Shown piece after piece: positions 35,142-42,309 of a stretch of DNA of 64,000 nucleotides. The position numbers and the translations under genes were made by a program. This DNA comes from Fibrella forsythiae (GTDB lineage Bacteria; Bacteroidota; Bacteroidia; Cytophagales; Spirosomataceae), in NCBI RefSeq assembly GCF_017353175.1, contig NZ_JAFMYW010000001.1, forward strand, positions 868,001 through 932,000, read 5' to 3'. The notes beneath the pieces were generated by a model. That model made no database searches, was not told the DNA's origin, and saw only the letters and a list, made by a program, of their open reading frames with translations. Each line of letters starts with the position of its first letter. Within the stretch, counting starts at the first letter, position 1.

Positions 35142-35840
35142 TTAGTTAAACTTAAACCGTAGCGAAAGCCCTGCTTCCACTCCGTTCAGGCTTACCTTTT
35201 CGGTGCTGCTCGCTGTCTCGGTCCGAACGAGTTGGTTGTAGTTGCCCAGGTGGTAGCGAACATCGAGACCGGCGTACAAACTTTTTACCAGCTTCTTCTC
35301 GGCACCCACAAACACCTGCACACCGTAGGAGTTGCCCGACTGCTTTTCGCTCAACGTACCTGGGTTGGCCGTCACCACCCGGTTCAGCTCGTTATTGATG
35401 AAATAGCGCGCTACGCTTACCCCGATGTAGGGCAGCAGGAAAGGCGTTTTAGCATCGTCCTGCTTACCGGCGAAGGTGTACTTCAGGTCGGCCGCCACCG
35501 GAATGATCGACAGTGAGAAGTCTTCCGTACGGGTTATTCCCGCAATAGTGACAGTACCTGATGCCGTGTTCTTGTAATAACCGACCCGCGCACCGATCGA
35601 CAGGTTCTTGACCAGGCCGATTTCAATAGCCGCCGTTGGCATCACTTTACCCGATAGCCTGGCACCGCTCCCGCTGTTATAGTCGAGCAGAAACGACCGG
35701 TCGTTCCAGTAGTCGAGCGAGGGCTGCCAGTAGCTGGCACCAACGCTGATGCTTTTCAGATTAACCTGGGCCTGGGCCGAGAGGACACCAAAGAAACCGG
35801 CTAGGACAATAATGGCAGCGGAAATAGATTTTTTGCACAT
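35142..35840 (-). CDS. Outer-membrane beta-barrel protein
   Basis: A 232-residue protein with a signal peptide (cut after LSAQAQ, about residue 25). The mature part starts VNLKSISVGASYWQPSLDYW and continues with eight or so amphipathic strands, ending LSLRFKFN, typical of small barrels with an aromatic C-terminus. No closer family was recognised. It lies 79 nt upstream of the polysaccharide operon on the same strand and could be cotranscribed with it, but its own role is unknown. Confidence 0.75.
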   Translation of the reverse strand: MCKKSISAAIIVLAGFFGVLSAQAQVNLKSISVGASYWQPSLDYWNDRSFLLDYNSGSGARLSGKVMPTAAIEIGLVKNLSIGARVGYYKNTASGTVTIAGITRTEDFSLSIIPVAADLKYTFAGKQDDAKTPFLLPYIGVSVARYFINNELNRVVTANPGTLSEKQSGNSYGVQVFVGAEKKLVKSLYAGLDVRYHLGNYNQLVRTETASSTEKVSLNGVEAGLSLRFKFN

Positions 35841-35894
35841 AAGATTGACTGGCTTGAGGTGGAATCAGGATCGTTCAGTTGATGCGACTGCGGA

Positions 35895-36947
35895 TCAACC
35901 GCCGTTACCCTGGTTGTGGCAGCTGGCAACAGCCGTAGCAAGGTTTCTGTCTAAGGTTGTTTTTGCCGTGTTGTAGTTGGCTGTGATCTTGTTCAGATCG
36001 GTGTTTCGGGCTGCGGTGGCAGAGGCAGTTCTGGCGGTGGCAGTCGCAGAGCAGGCAGCATTTTCAGCAGCCTGAAGTGTGTTATAGATACCAAGTGCAT
36101 CAACATAGGCAACCGCATACAACACAACAAGCAGGTCATAGTAACTGCCCAGAACAGCCTTATTGGCGTTCAGGCCGGCAATTCCATCATTATAATCCTT
36201 GGCAGCGGCGGCGCGGAGCGGGGCGAAGTTGGTGGTCACTGTGCCTACGCAACTCGTTGCCTGGCTCGCAATAGCAGCCTGAGCGGCGGCAAAGGTCGCG
36301 TTCACCGCGGCGTCCTGCGTTGCTTTCCCTTCATTCAGGGTAGTCAGGGCGGTGTTGTAGGCAGCGGCGGCGGCAGCCTTACAGGCATCGTCATCGGCAC
36401 GGGCGTTGGTCGCGGCCAGTTTCTCGATCAGGCCGGTTTCACCACCCGACGATGTCCGGCCACCTACCGGCTTACCATTCACGGTAGGCAGGGTAAAGGT
36501 GGGCAGATAAGCTTTCAGGGCAGGGTTAGCCGCAAGGGCAGAGGCTTCAGCTTTTAAGTTGGCAGGCAATGTACCTGTAGCCGTTAGATTGGCCATCACG
36601 GCAGGTGAGAAACTAGCGGCCAGTTCGGCCGCTTTCGCAGGTGACACAGCCGAGGCAACGGCGTTACTTGCCTGTTGCACACTGGCGGGTACTACACCGG
36701 TTGCCGACATACTCGACAGGCCTGAGCTAACGGCAGCCGCAGCCGTTGACGAGGTGAACGTCGATGCTGTTACTGACACAGCCGCAGGTGCTGTTGGCGT
36801 GATGTCGGGCAGCTTGGTGTCGAACCCTTTGAAGGTGTAGGTGAATGGCGTTAGCGAATCCACATCCTTCGTCTTACAGTTGTACAGGGTAGCCGCCAGG
36901 CATAAGCCGTATGCGAGAAACCGGATACTGAGTTTTGCAGTTTTCAT
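35895..36947 (-). CDS. Alanine-rich lipoprotein
   Basis: A 350-residue protein with lipobox TLYNC (Cys24). The mature part is extremely Ala/Thr/Ser-rich. Residues 50-140 carry short repeats around ASFSPAVMANLTATGTLPA, with a similar SSMSATGVVPA earlier. Residues 185-345 look like long helices (CKAAAAAAYNTALTTLNEGK, ATARTASATAARNTDLNKI) that could form coiled coils. Four further cysteines lie in the helical part and may pair. No family was recognised; a periplasmic or surface structural role is possible. It is followed after 54 nt by the barrel gene on the same strand. Confidence 0.65.
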   Translation of the reverse strand: MKTAKLSIRFLAYGLCLAATLYNCKTKDVDSLTPFTYTFKGFDTKLPDITPTAPAAVSVTASTFTSSTAAAAVSSGLSSMSATGVVPASVQQASNAVASAVSPAKAAELAASFSPAVMANLTATGTLPANLKAEASALAANPALKAYLPTFTLPTVNGKPVGGRTSSGGETGLIEKLAATNARADDDACKAAAAAAYNTALTTLNEGKATQDAAVNATFAAAQAAIASQATSCVGTVTTNFAPLRAAAAKDYNDGIAGLNANKAVLGSYYDLLVVLYAVAYVDALGIYNTLQAAENAACSATATARTASATAARNTDLNKITANYNTAKTTLDRNLATAVASCHNQGNGG

Positions 36948-37948
36948 GTAATGATCTTTACAAATTAGTAAGTAGAAAAATCAGATAATTGGTGAGAGTA
37001 CAAAGCCCTAGTTAATGATGACCCGCTCGTATAATTTTAATGACCTGACCTAAAAGTCAGCTAAAAACTTTTATGAATGTTATTATCGTCATTTGATATA
37101 CAAATTCGAGCACAAACCATACCAAAAAGTTACAAAAGACCGCATAAATGATATTTTTTATGCAGAAATAAAAGTAAGCACTTAACAAAAAGTGCGTATC
37201 TATTTATGCATATACTCAAAAATACTTCTAGTCATTTGTACTGGGTAGTAGACGACACTAATTTGATTGTGAATACCTTACAGCGATCTTTAGAATTATT
37301 TTTCAACTAAACATCTGAAGGATCAACTTCTCCGTAAGTGCATAATATGGGTTGTCATCTCGCGCACATCAGCCGCTCACTTTATAGTGAGTGAACTGTG
37401 ACTGCTGGCCTGCCTGTGTCAGGCTCTCTCATTCGAAGTGTGGGTAAATAATTCATGGTTTACGGTGTGTCATATCAAAAATATGTTTTCGATATCGAAA
37501 GCAAGTATACTACATATATGCCCAATATTTTTTTTTCTGGCATTAGATAGATATTAAACGGTTTAGTGTTGCTACTTAATAAATAGACCAATTTTATTGG
37601 TTTAATCACATATCTTATAAAAATAAAACAGCATTAGATCATTTATAGTCAATTCTGAGCCTCCTAAACCGATAGAGTTTCTTTAAAGATTAAATAAATT
37701 TTAATCCCATTTTAATGTTACTTTTGGTTACAATTGCTGTCCGATGTCACCAAATCTACCCTTTCAACGGGTGAAAGCGCCTGGATATGTACGATACCAA
37801 ACGGGTAAGTTCGTTTGATTTGCCAGTAAACAGGCTCCCCTTATCGGCATTACCCAGGACAGAAAAAGCAGGAATCAAAGACCTCTTTCTATTACTACAG
37901 ATTACTCTCCGCAGTCAGTTACTGGCCGGGCACCCCGATCATGCGCAC
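36948..37948. other. AT-rich gene-free region of about 1 kb
   Basis: No credible coding frame is seen on either strand between the Ala-rich lipoprotein and the SlyD terminator. The DNA is much more AT-rich than the flanks, with runs such as T8 near 37,530. It holds a small GC-richer island (about 37,340-37,440) with the hairpin CTCACT-TTAT-AGTGAG (37,376-37,391) and a weaker GCCTG/CAGGC stem just after. It probably contains promoters for the leftward polysaccharide genes; a small RNA or a decayed gene is possible. Confidence 0.5.
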
Positions 37949-37975
37949 GAAAAAGCCCGGACATCTGCCCGGGCT
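37949..37975 (-). terminator. Intrinsic terminator of the slyD-like gene
   Basis: A GC-rich stem AGCCCGG/CCGGGCT (37,954-37,960 with 37,969-37,975) is followed on the minus strand by a U run (A5 at 37,950-37,954 on the + strand). It starts 28 nt past the stop codon at 38,003. Confidence 0.85.
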
Positions 37976-38002
37976 AGTATCAGGTACGGTAGGAAACAGG
38001 CA

Positions 38003-38470
38003 TCAATGATGCCCGCCCGGGCCGTGGGCATGCCCGTGCGATAGTTCATCGTCGGTTGCATCGCGTACCTCCACCACCTCAATATCGAAGTGCAGGGTTT
38101 CGCCCGCCAGTTCATGATTGGCATCAATCTTAACCGACGTTGGACCCACTTCTTTTACCGTGACCACCATGCCGTCATCGGCCTGGAACTGCATGCCTAC
38201 CTCGACCGGAGAGCCACCAAAGGCAGTTTTGGGCACCTCATGCACATTTTTCGGATCGCGTACGCCGTAGCCTTTTTCGGGTGGAATACTCAGGTTGAGT
38301 TTATCACCCGCCTGCCGGCCTTCCAGCCCTTCTTCCATACCCGGAATCAGGTTATGTTCGCCGTGTAGATAGTAAAGTGGCTCACCACCTTCGCTGGAAT
38401 CGAGCACCTCGCCGGCATCGTTTCGCAACGTGTACCGGATGGCGGCTACCTTATGTTTCGTGATATGCAT
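38003..38470 (-). CDS. slyD: SlyD-like FKBP-type peptidyl-prolyl isomerase
   Basis: A 155-residue cytoplasmic prolyl isomerase/chaperone. FKBP motifs are at the start (VAAIRYTLRNDAGEVLDSS), then PLYYLHGEHNLIPGMEEGLE. The IF chaperone domain is inserted after LSIPPEKGYG (residues 60-125). The fold closes with LHFDIEVVEVRDAT. The C-terminal tail is His-rich (HGHAHGPGGHH), as in SlyD, and can bind nickel. It is monocistronic with its own terminator. Confidence 0.92.
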   Translation of the reverse strand: MHITKHKVAAIRYTLRNDAGEVLDSSEGGEPLYYLHGEHNLIPGMEEGLEGRQAGDKLNLSIPPEKGYGVRDPKNVHEVPKTAFGGSPVEVGMQFQADDGMVVTVKEVGPTSVKIDANHELAGETLHFDIEVVEVRDATDDELSHGHAHGPGGHH

Positions 38471-38667
38471 ACGTTAATCAATGCGTTTGGTATGGGTACG
38501 TAACGGGTAGACAACGCGATTTGGTTCTATATTTCCAGCCAACGTACCTACACGGCATGTTATAGAAGGGCGGCCAACAGTATCGGCACGCATTTTGCCA
38601 AAGCTGACAACTTCGTATACTACCCGAAACCACCCGCAACGAATCATCACCACTTGCCTCTTTGTTT

Positions 38668-39330
38668 ATGTCGTCACATCATATTGTTCGTGAAAAGCAG
38701 GAGCCTGCTCTATTGATCGCCAACGGCGAATCATGTGACCCCGACCTGTTGGGCCAGTTACTGGAGTGGTCGCCCTATATTGTCGTGCTCGATCAGGCCA
38801 TCCACCGGGTTATGGCCATGGGGCTGAAGGCCGACGTCTTACTTGGCGATTTCGATCGCGACCTCGATGTGGAGGCCATCCGTGCCGCCCAATACCCCAT
38901 TGAGATCATCTCAACGCCCGACCAGAACAAGACCGATCTCGAAAAAGGCATCGATTTTCTGGTCGAACGCGGGTTTCCGGCCGTCAACATCGTGTGGGCC
39001 ACCGGTCGACGGATGGATCATACCATTACCAATCTGACCAACATCGTCCGGTTCAAATCGATCATCAAAGTGACCCTCATCGATGATTATTCGGTGGTTT
39101 ACCCGCTGGTGGGACGCTTCGAGAAATGGTATGCCAAAGGCACCCCCATTTCGCTCATTCCGGTAGGTACGGTTACAGGCATCGAAACGGAAGGCCTCTT
39201 GTATAATCTTTACAACGAGTCACTGACGATCGGTTACCGAACCGGAAGCAGCAACGAAGCTGCCAACGACGGTTTCGTCCGCATCACAACCCAAACCGGC
39301 GATCTGCTCCTGATGGAATGCCATGATTAA
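38668..39330 (+). CDS. Thiamine pyrophosphokinase
   Basis: The ATG at 38,668 gives 220 residues; a TTG six bases earlier is less likely. It makes thiamine diphosphate from thiamine and ATP. Visible are ALLIANGESCD near the N-terminus, the LLGDFDRD motif, DQNKTDLEKG with the ATP/metal-binding acidic residues, and WATGRRMDHTITNL. The C-terminal beta domain (ETEGLLYNLYNESL, SNEAANDGFVRI) fits as well. It stands alone; no other thiamine genes are nearby. Confidence 0.9.
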   Translation: MSSHHIVREKQEPALLIANGESCDPDLLGQLLEWSPYIVVLDQAIHRVMAMGLKADVLLGDFDRDLDVEAIRAAQYPIEIISTPDQNKTDLEKGIDFLVERGFPAVNIVWATGRRMDHTITNLTNIVRFKSIIKVTLIDDYSVVYPLVGRFEKWYAKGTPISLIPVGTVTGIETEGLLYNLYNESLTIGYRTGSSNEAANDGFVRITTQTGDLLLMECHD

Positions 39331-39438
39331 CGGAGGAAAGGGAGAACGGAGGCGAGGAAAGAGCGGAAAAACATGCTCTGCTGAATGAAAATTAGCCATT
39401 TTTGATGCAGTAGAGCCAATCCGATATCCAATATCCTT

Positions 39439-40065
39439 ATGCGTTACGTAGCTATTCTCCTCTTTAATGAAATCGAAGTGCTCGACTTTGCCGGGCCGTT
39501 CGAGGTATTTGGCGTGACTGGTCGGCAGTCGGGGCAAACACGGTTTTCGACGCCACCTTTTCAGGTATTCACCGTGGCTGAACGCGGACCGGTTTACGCC
39601 CGTAACGGGCTGTCTATCAACCCAACGTACCTACTGAACGACCATCCCAAACCGGATATCCTGATCGTTCCCGGCGGTGGGAGTTACCTGGCCGATGGTA
39701 CGCCCGCGGGTTCCCGCCGCGAGATGGATAATCCTGCCATCCTGAACTGGGTACGTCGCCACGCACCCACCGCTGAACTGGTGTTATCGGTCTGTACGGG
39801 TTCACTTATACTGGGCAGGGCGGGTCTCCTCAACGGCTTATCGGCCACAACGCACAAAGGAGCCGTGCAGTCGATGCGCGATCTGTTCCCCGACGTCACG
39901 ATGCACCCTCAGGAACGCTGGGTCGATAACGGCAAGGTGATCACGTCGGCGGGTATCTCAGCCGGCATCGATATGTCGCTTTATGTGATCGGGAAACTCT
40001 TCGGCGCAGACGAGGCCCGCGAAACCGCGTCATACATGCAGTATGATCACTGGGTGGCTGGTTGA
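39439..40065 (+). CDS. DJ-1/PfpI-family protein (class I glutamine amidotransferase-like)
   Basis: A 208-residue protein with the DJ-1/PfpI fold: YVAILLFNEIEVLDFAGPFEV at residues 3-23 (with the conserved Glu), PDILIVPGGGS (72-82), and the nucleophile elbow SVCTGSLILG with Cys119. THKGAVQSMRDLFPDV and ITSAGISAGIDMSLYV fit the group that resembles the N-terminal domain of GlxA/FtrA-type regulators, but no AraC-type DNA-binding domain follows. Isocyanide hydratase-like enzymes share this layout, so the reaction is uncertain. Its stop codon lies within a long palindrome. Confidence 0.88.
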   Translation: MRYVAILLFNEIEVLDFAGPFEVFGVTGRQSGQTRFSTPPFQVFTVAERGPVYARNGLSINPTYLLNDHPKPDILIVPGGGSYLADGTPAGSRREMDNPAILNWVRRHAPTAELVLSVCTGSLILGRAGLLNGLSATTHKGAVQSMRDLFPDVTMHPQERWVDNGKVITSAGISAGIDMSLYVIGKLFGADEARETASYMQYDHWVAG

Positions 40066-40156
40066 TTGGTTAACTGGTTGATTGGTTGGCTAGTGCGGAG
40101 TTCACCCTAACATTCAATCAACCAGCCAACCGGTTAACCAACCAACCAGCCACCCA
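40051..40156. terminator. Long imperfect palindrome between convergent genes (TTGGTTGGCTGG type)
   Basis: Arms 40,051-40,089 and 40,118-40,156 are complementary over most of 39 nt with several mismatches around a 28-nt loop. Each arm is built from GGTTGGTT-like units. The left arm overlaps the last codons (WVAG-stop) of the DJ-1 gene and the right arm ends 2 nt from the stop of the XRE gene, so it is placed to serve both transcripts. Confidence 0.65.
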
Positions 40157-40158
40157 AC

Positions 40159-41328
40159 TCACTTCAGTCTTTCCACTTCGTAGCGTAGCTCATCGGCTAG
40201 TTGGCGGATGCGGTCGTAGCTGGGCGCGGGGGGCGGTAATTGCTGGCTCACGAACGCTTTCACATCCCAGACTTCCAGCACATCTTTCAGCGCTACCTCG
40301 CGGTTGGGTACGTTCGGCCGGTCGCCGGTTAGCAGAAGTGTGCCCTTATCTTTGACCTTGCTGAAAACACGTCGCGCCAGAATGCCCTGATGCTGGACCA
40401 GCAGCACATAGAATTGCCCGTCTGTGATTTCAAACCAGTTACGCACAAACTGGCCGATCAGCCACGCACCGGGGAATGTAAACTCACCGTCGGCTTCGAA
40501 GGCACGGTATTGCCCAACCGGCAACATTGGCAGGCGCATCGTGGGCAATCGGCTCAGGTAATCGGGCTGCTGGAACCGATGCTGGTAATCGCCAAACTGA
40601 GCCTGATGTACATAATGGATCGTTTGCGCCGAATGGTCATTGACCTGCATCAGATCGGGCATTGGCGCAGCTGGTGTCGGGGCTTTCTCGAAATGATTGT
40701 TGAACGCGGGCAGCGATTCACCGCCGTTATTGAAGCCGTCGGCTGGCCGACTGACGGTGAACGGGGGCGTCTGCACGGGTTGGCCAGACCGCGCCCGGAT
40801 CTCTTCATACAAGGGCCCTGGCTGCGGCGCCGGGCGGTCGTCTGGTCCCCGCTCAGCCAGGCGGGCGCTGGCCGGATTTCGCTCGGAAGCCACTCGGTCA
40901 GCGGGAGCCTTATAGTATTTTTCGAGCACGTTCACCAGCGGCTGCGGTTCCGATGCCTCCCGGTCGGCGGGCGGTAATTTCGGATCGCTGATCTGTGGCG
41001 GCGACGAGATGAAATCGTCGTCGTCATCATCCGTGTCGCCGAAGATTGGCGGTGGCGACGCTGCACGGGTAGCGCTGTTGTGCTGGCCAATCGGTAAACT
41101 CAGATCGGGCGTTTCACGGATCTTACGCAGATCGTGCTTCAATAACTGATCGACCGATGTGTTGAACAGTTTAGCAATCGTGATCAGCGTGTTCCAGTTC
41201 GGGTTGGCTCTGGCTTCTTCATAGGCTCCCAGCAACGACCGTTTAATGCCGATGCGTTGCGAAAACTGCTCCTGCGTTAAGCCATTCAACTTTCGTAAGT
41301 ATTTGATGTTGTTGCTGACGAGCGTCAT
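40159..41328 (-). CDS. XRE-family regulator with degenerate S24/LexA-like C-terminal domain
   Basis: A 389-residue protein. Residues 4-62 form an XRE helix-turn-helix (NIKYLRKLNGLTQEQFSQRI, SLLGAYEEARANPNWNTL). Residues 65-260 are a low-complexity, Pro/Asp-rich linker with a DTDDDDDDF run and two similar ADREASEPQ / ADRVASERN units. Residues about 265-370 resemble an S24 peptidase/LexA C-domain: YRAFEADGEFTFPGAWLIGQ, WFEITDGQFYVLLVQHQGIL, ARRVFSKV and VLEVWDVKAF. The catalytic Ser expected near GDSM and the Lys before RV are both absent, so autocleavage is unlikely. It probably senses a ligand or partner and represses nearby genes. Confidence 0.75.
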   Translation of the reverse strand: MTLVSNNIKYLRKLNGLTQEQFSQRIGIKRSLLGAYEEARANPNWNTLITIAKLFNTSVDQLLKHDLRKIRETPDLSLPIGQHNSATRAASPPPIFGDTDDDDDDFISSPPQISDPKLPPADREASEPQPLVNVLEKYYKAPADRVASERNPASARLAERGPDDRPAPQPGPLYEEIRARSGQPVQTPPFTVSRPADGFNNGGESLPAFNNHFEKAPTPAAPMPDLMQVNDHSAQTIHYVHQAQFGDYQHRFQQPDYLSRLPTMRLPMLPVGQYRAFEADGEFTFPGAWLIGQFVRNWFEITDGQFYVLLVQHQGILARRVFSKVKDKGTLLLTGDRPNVPNREVALKDVLEVWDVKAFVSQQLPPPAPSYDRIRQLADELRYEVERLK

Positions 41329-41592
41329 GGACGGATCGAGTTTGGTAAAATTTTTAGTAAAGAACGTTTTTTTTTACCCTTGTCCAAAAGAGCAGGCATC
41401 GGTGTCGGGTCAAAAAAATAACATTCCAGACCGGTATCGTATCAATCTACCCATATCGACGCGCTCTTTTCTTCGTCGGGAGGAGCGTGTGTATGCCCAT
41501 AACTTTTTTTCATGCGTTCACCGGAAAGGTCTCGATCATTCATACTACTTATATACGCCCCCTGTAGTAGATTGCGGCTTTTCTGACACTCG

Positions 41593-42309
41593 ATGCACGT
41601 TCTTTTCAACCTACTCGGCTTATGCCTTCTTGCCCAGTCTGTGCTGGGACAGTCGACAGGCCGAGACAGCTCTCCTGTAACAACGGCCGCCCGTCAGGCT
41701 GTGGACCGCTATGACCAGGTTAGTGCCACGCTGGAACACCTGTATGACGGCCCTGAATATATTAGCTATGACCGCCGATTGACAGGGCACGCTTTCTTCC
41801 CGACCGACACCATGCAGGATGGGATGGTGTTCTACGAAGGCAGGCAATTTGCGGTGCCACTCTTATACGATATTGTTAAGGATGTGGTGGTGGTGGTGCA
41901 CACCAGCGGTTACCGGATTGCCCTCCATTCCGATCGGGTGGAGCGATTTTCCCTGAAAAATCACCTGTTCATCCGCATCGATAGTATTGGCCAGAATATG
42001 CCTGAAGGCTTTTATGACCTGTTGTACGACGGCCCGACGCAACTTCTGGCCCGACGCAAAAAAAATATTCTGGTTAACCCAAACTCCTTTGGGTATGGCA
42101 TCTATGACCCCAAAACAACCTATTACCTGCGGAAGAACGGGCGCTATTTTCAGGCAAAGAACAAACGGGGGTTGCTTACCCTCCTGGCCGACCGCCGGAA
42201 GGAGTTGGCCAGCTTTGCCCGCCGTCAGAAACTCAGTTTCAGGCCATCGCCGGAAACGGCATTCCTGAAACTGGCTCAACAGTATGATGAATTGACCAAA
42301 CCGTTATGA
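41593..42309 (+). CDS. Secreted protein of unknown function, first gene of the TonB operon
   Basis: A 238-residue protein with a signal peptide (cut after SVLGQ, about residue 20). The mature part has GPEYISYDRRLTGHAFFPTD, a beta-rich segment FYEGRQFAVPLLYDIVKDVV and a C-terminal helix rich in basic residues (RKELASFARRQKLSF). No family was recognised. Its stop codon overlaps the start of the receptor gene as ATGA (42,306-42,309), showing translational coupling, so it probably works with the receptor. Confidence 0.75.
   Translation: MHVLFNLLGLCLLAQSVLGQSTGRDSSPVTTAARQAVDRYDQVSATLEHLYDGPEYISYDRRLTGHAFFPTDTMQDGMVFYEGRQFAVPLLYDIVKDVVVVVHTSGYRIALHSDRVERFSLKNHLFIRIDSIGQNMPEGFYDLLYDGPTQLLARRKKNILVNPNSFGYGIYDPKTTYYLRKNGRYFQAKNKRGLLTLLADRRKELASFARRQKLSFRPSPETAFLKLAQQYDELTKPL

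Noticed and set aside
37787-38044. Open frame of 85 codons on the + strand in the slyD end region
   Set aside because: It covers the slyD terminator and the antisense of the slyD end, has no recognisable motif and no start signals.
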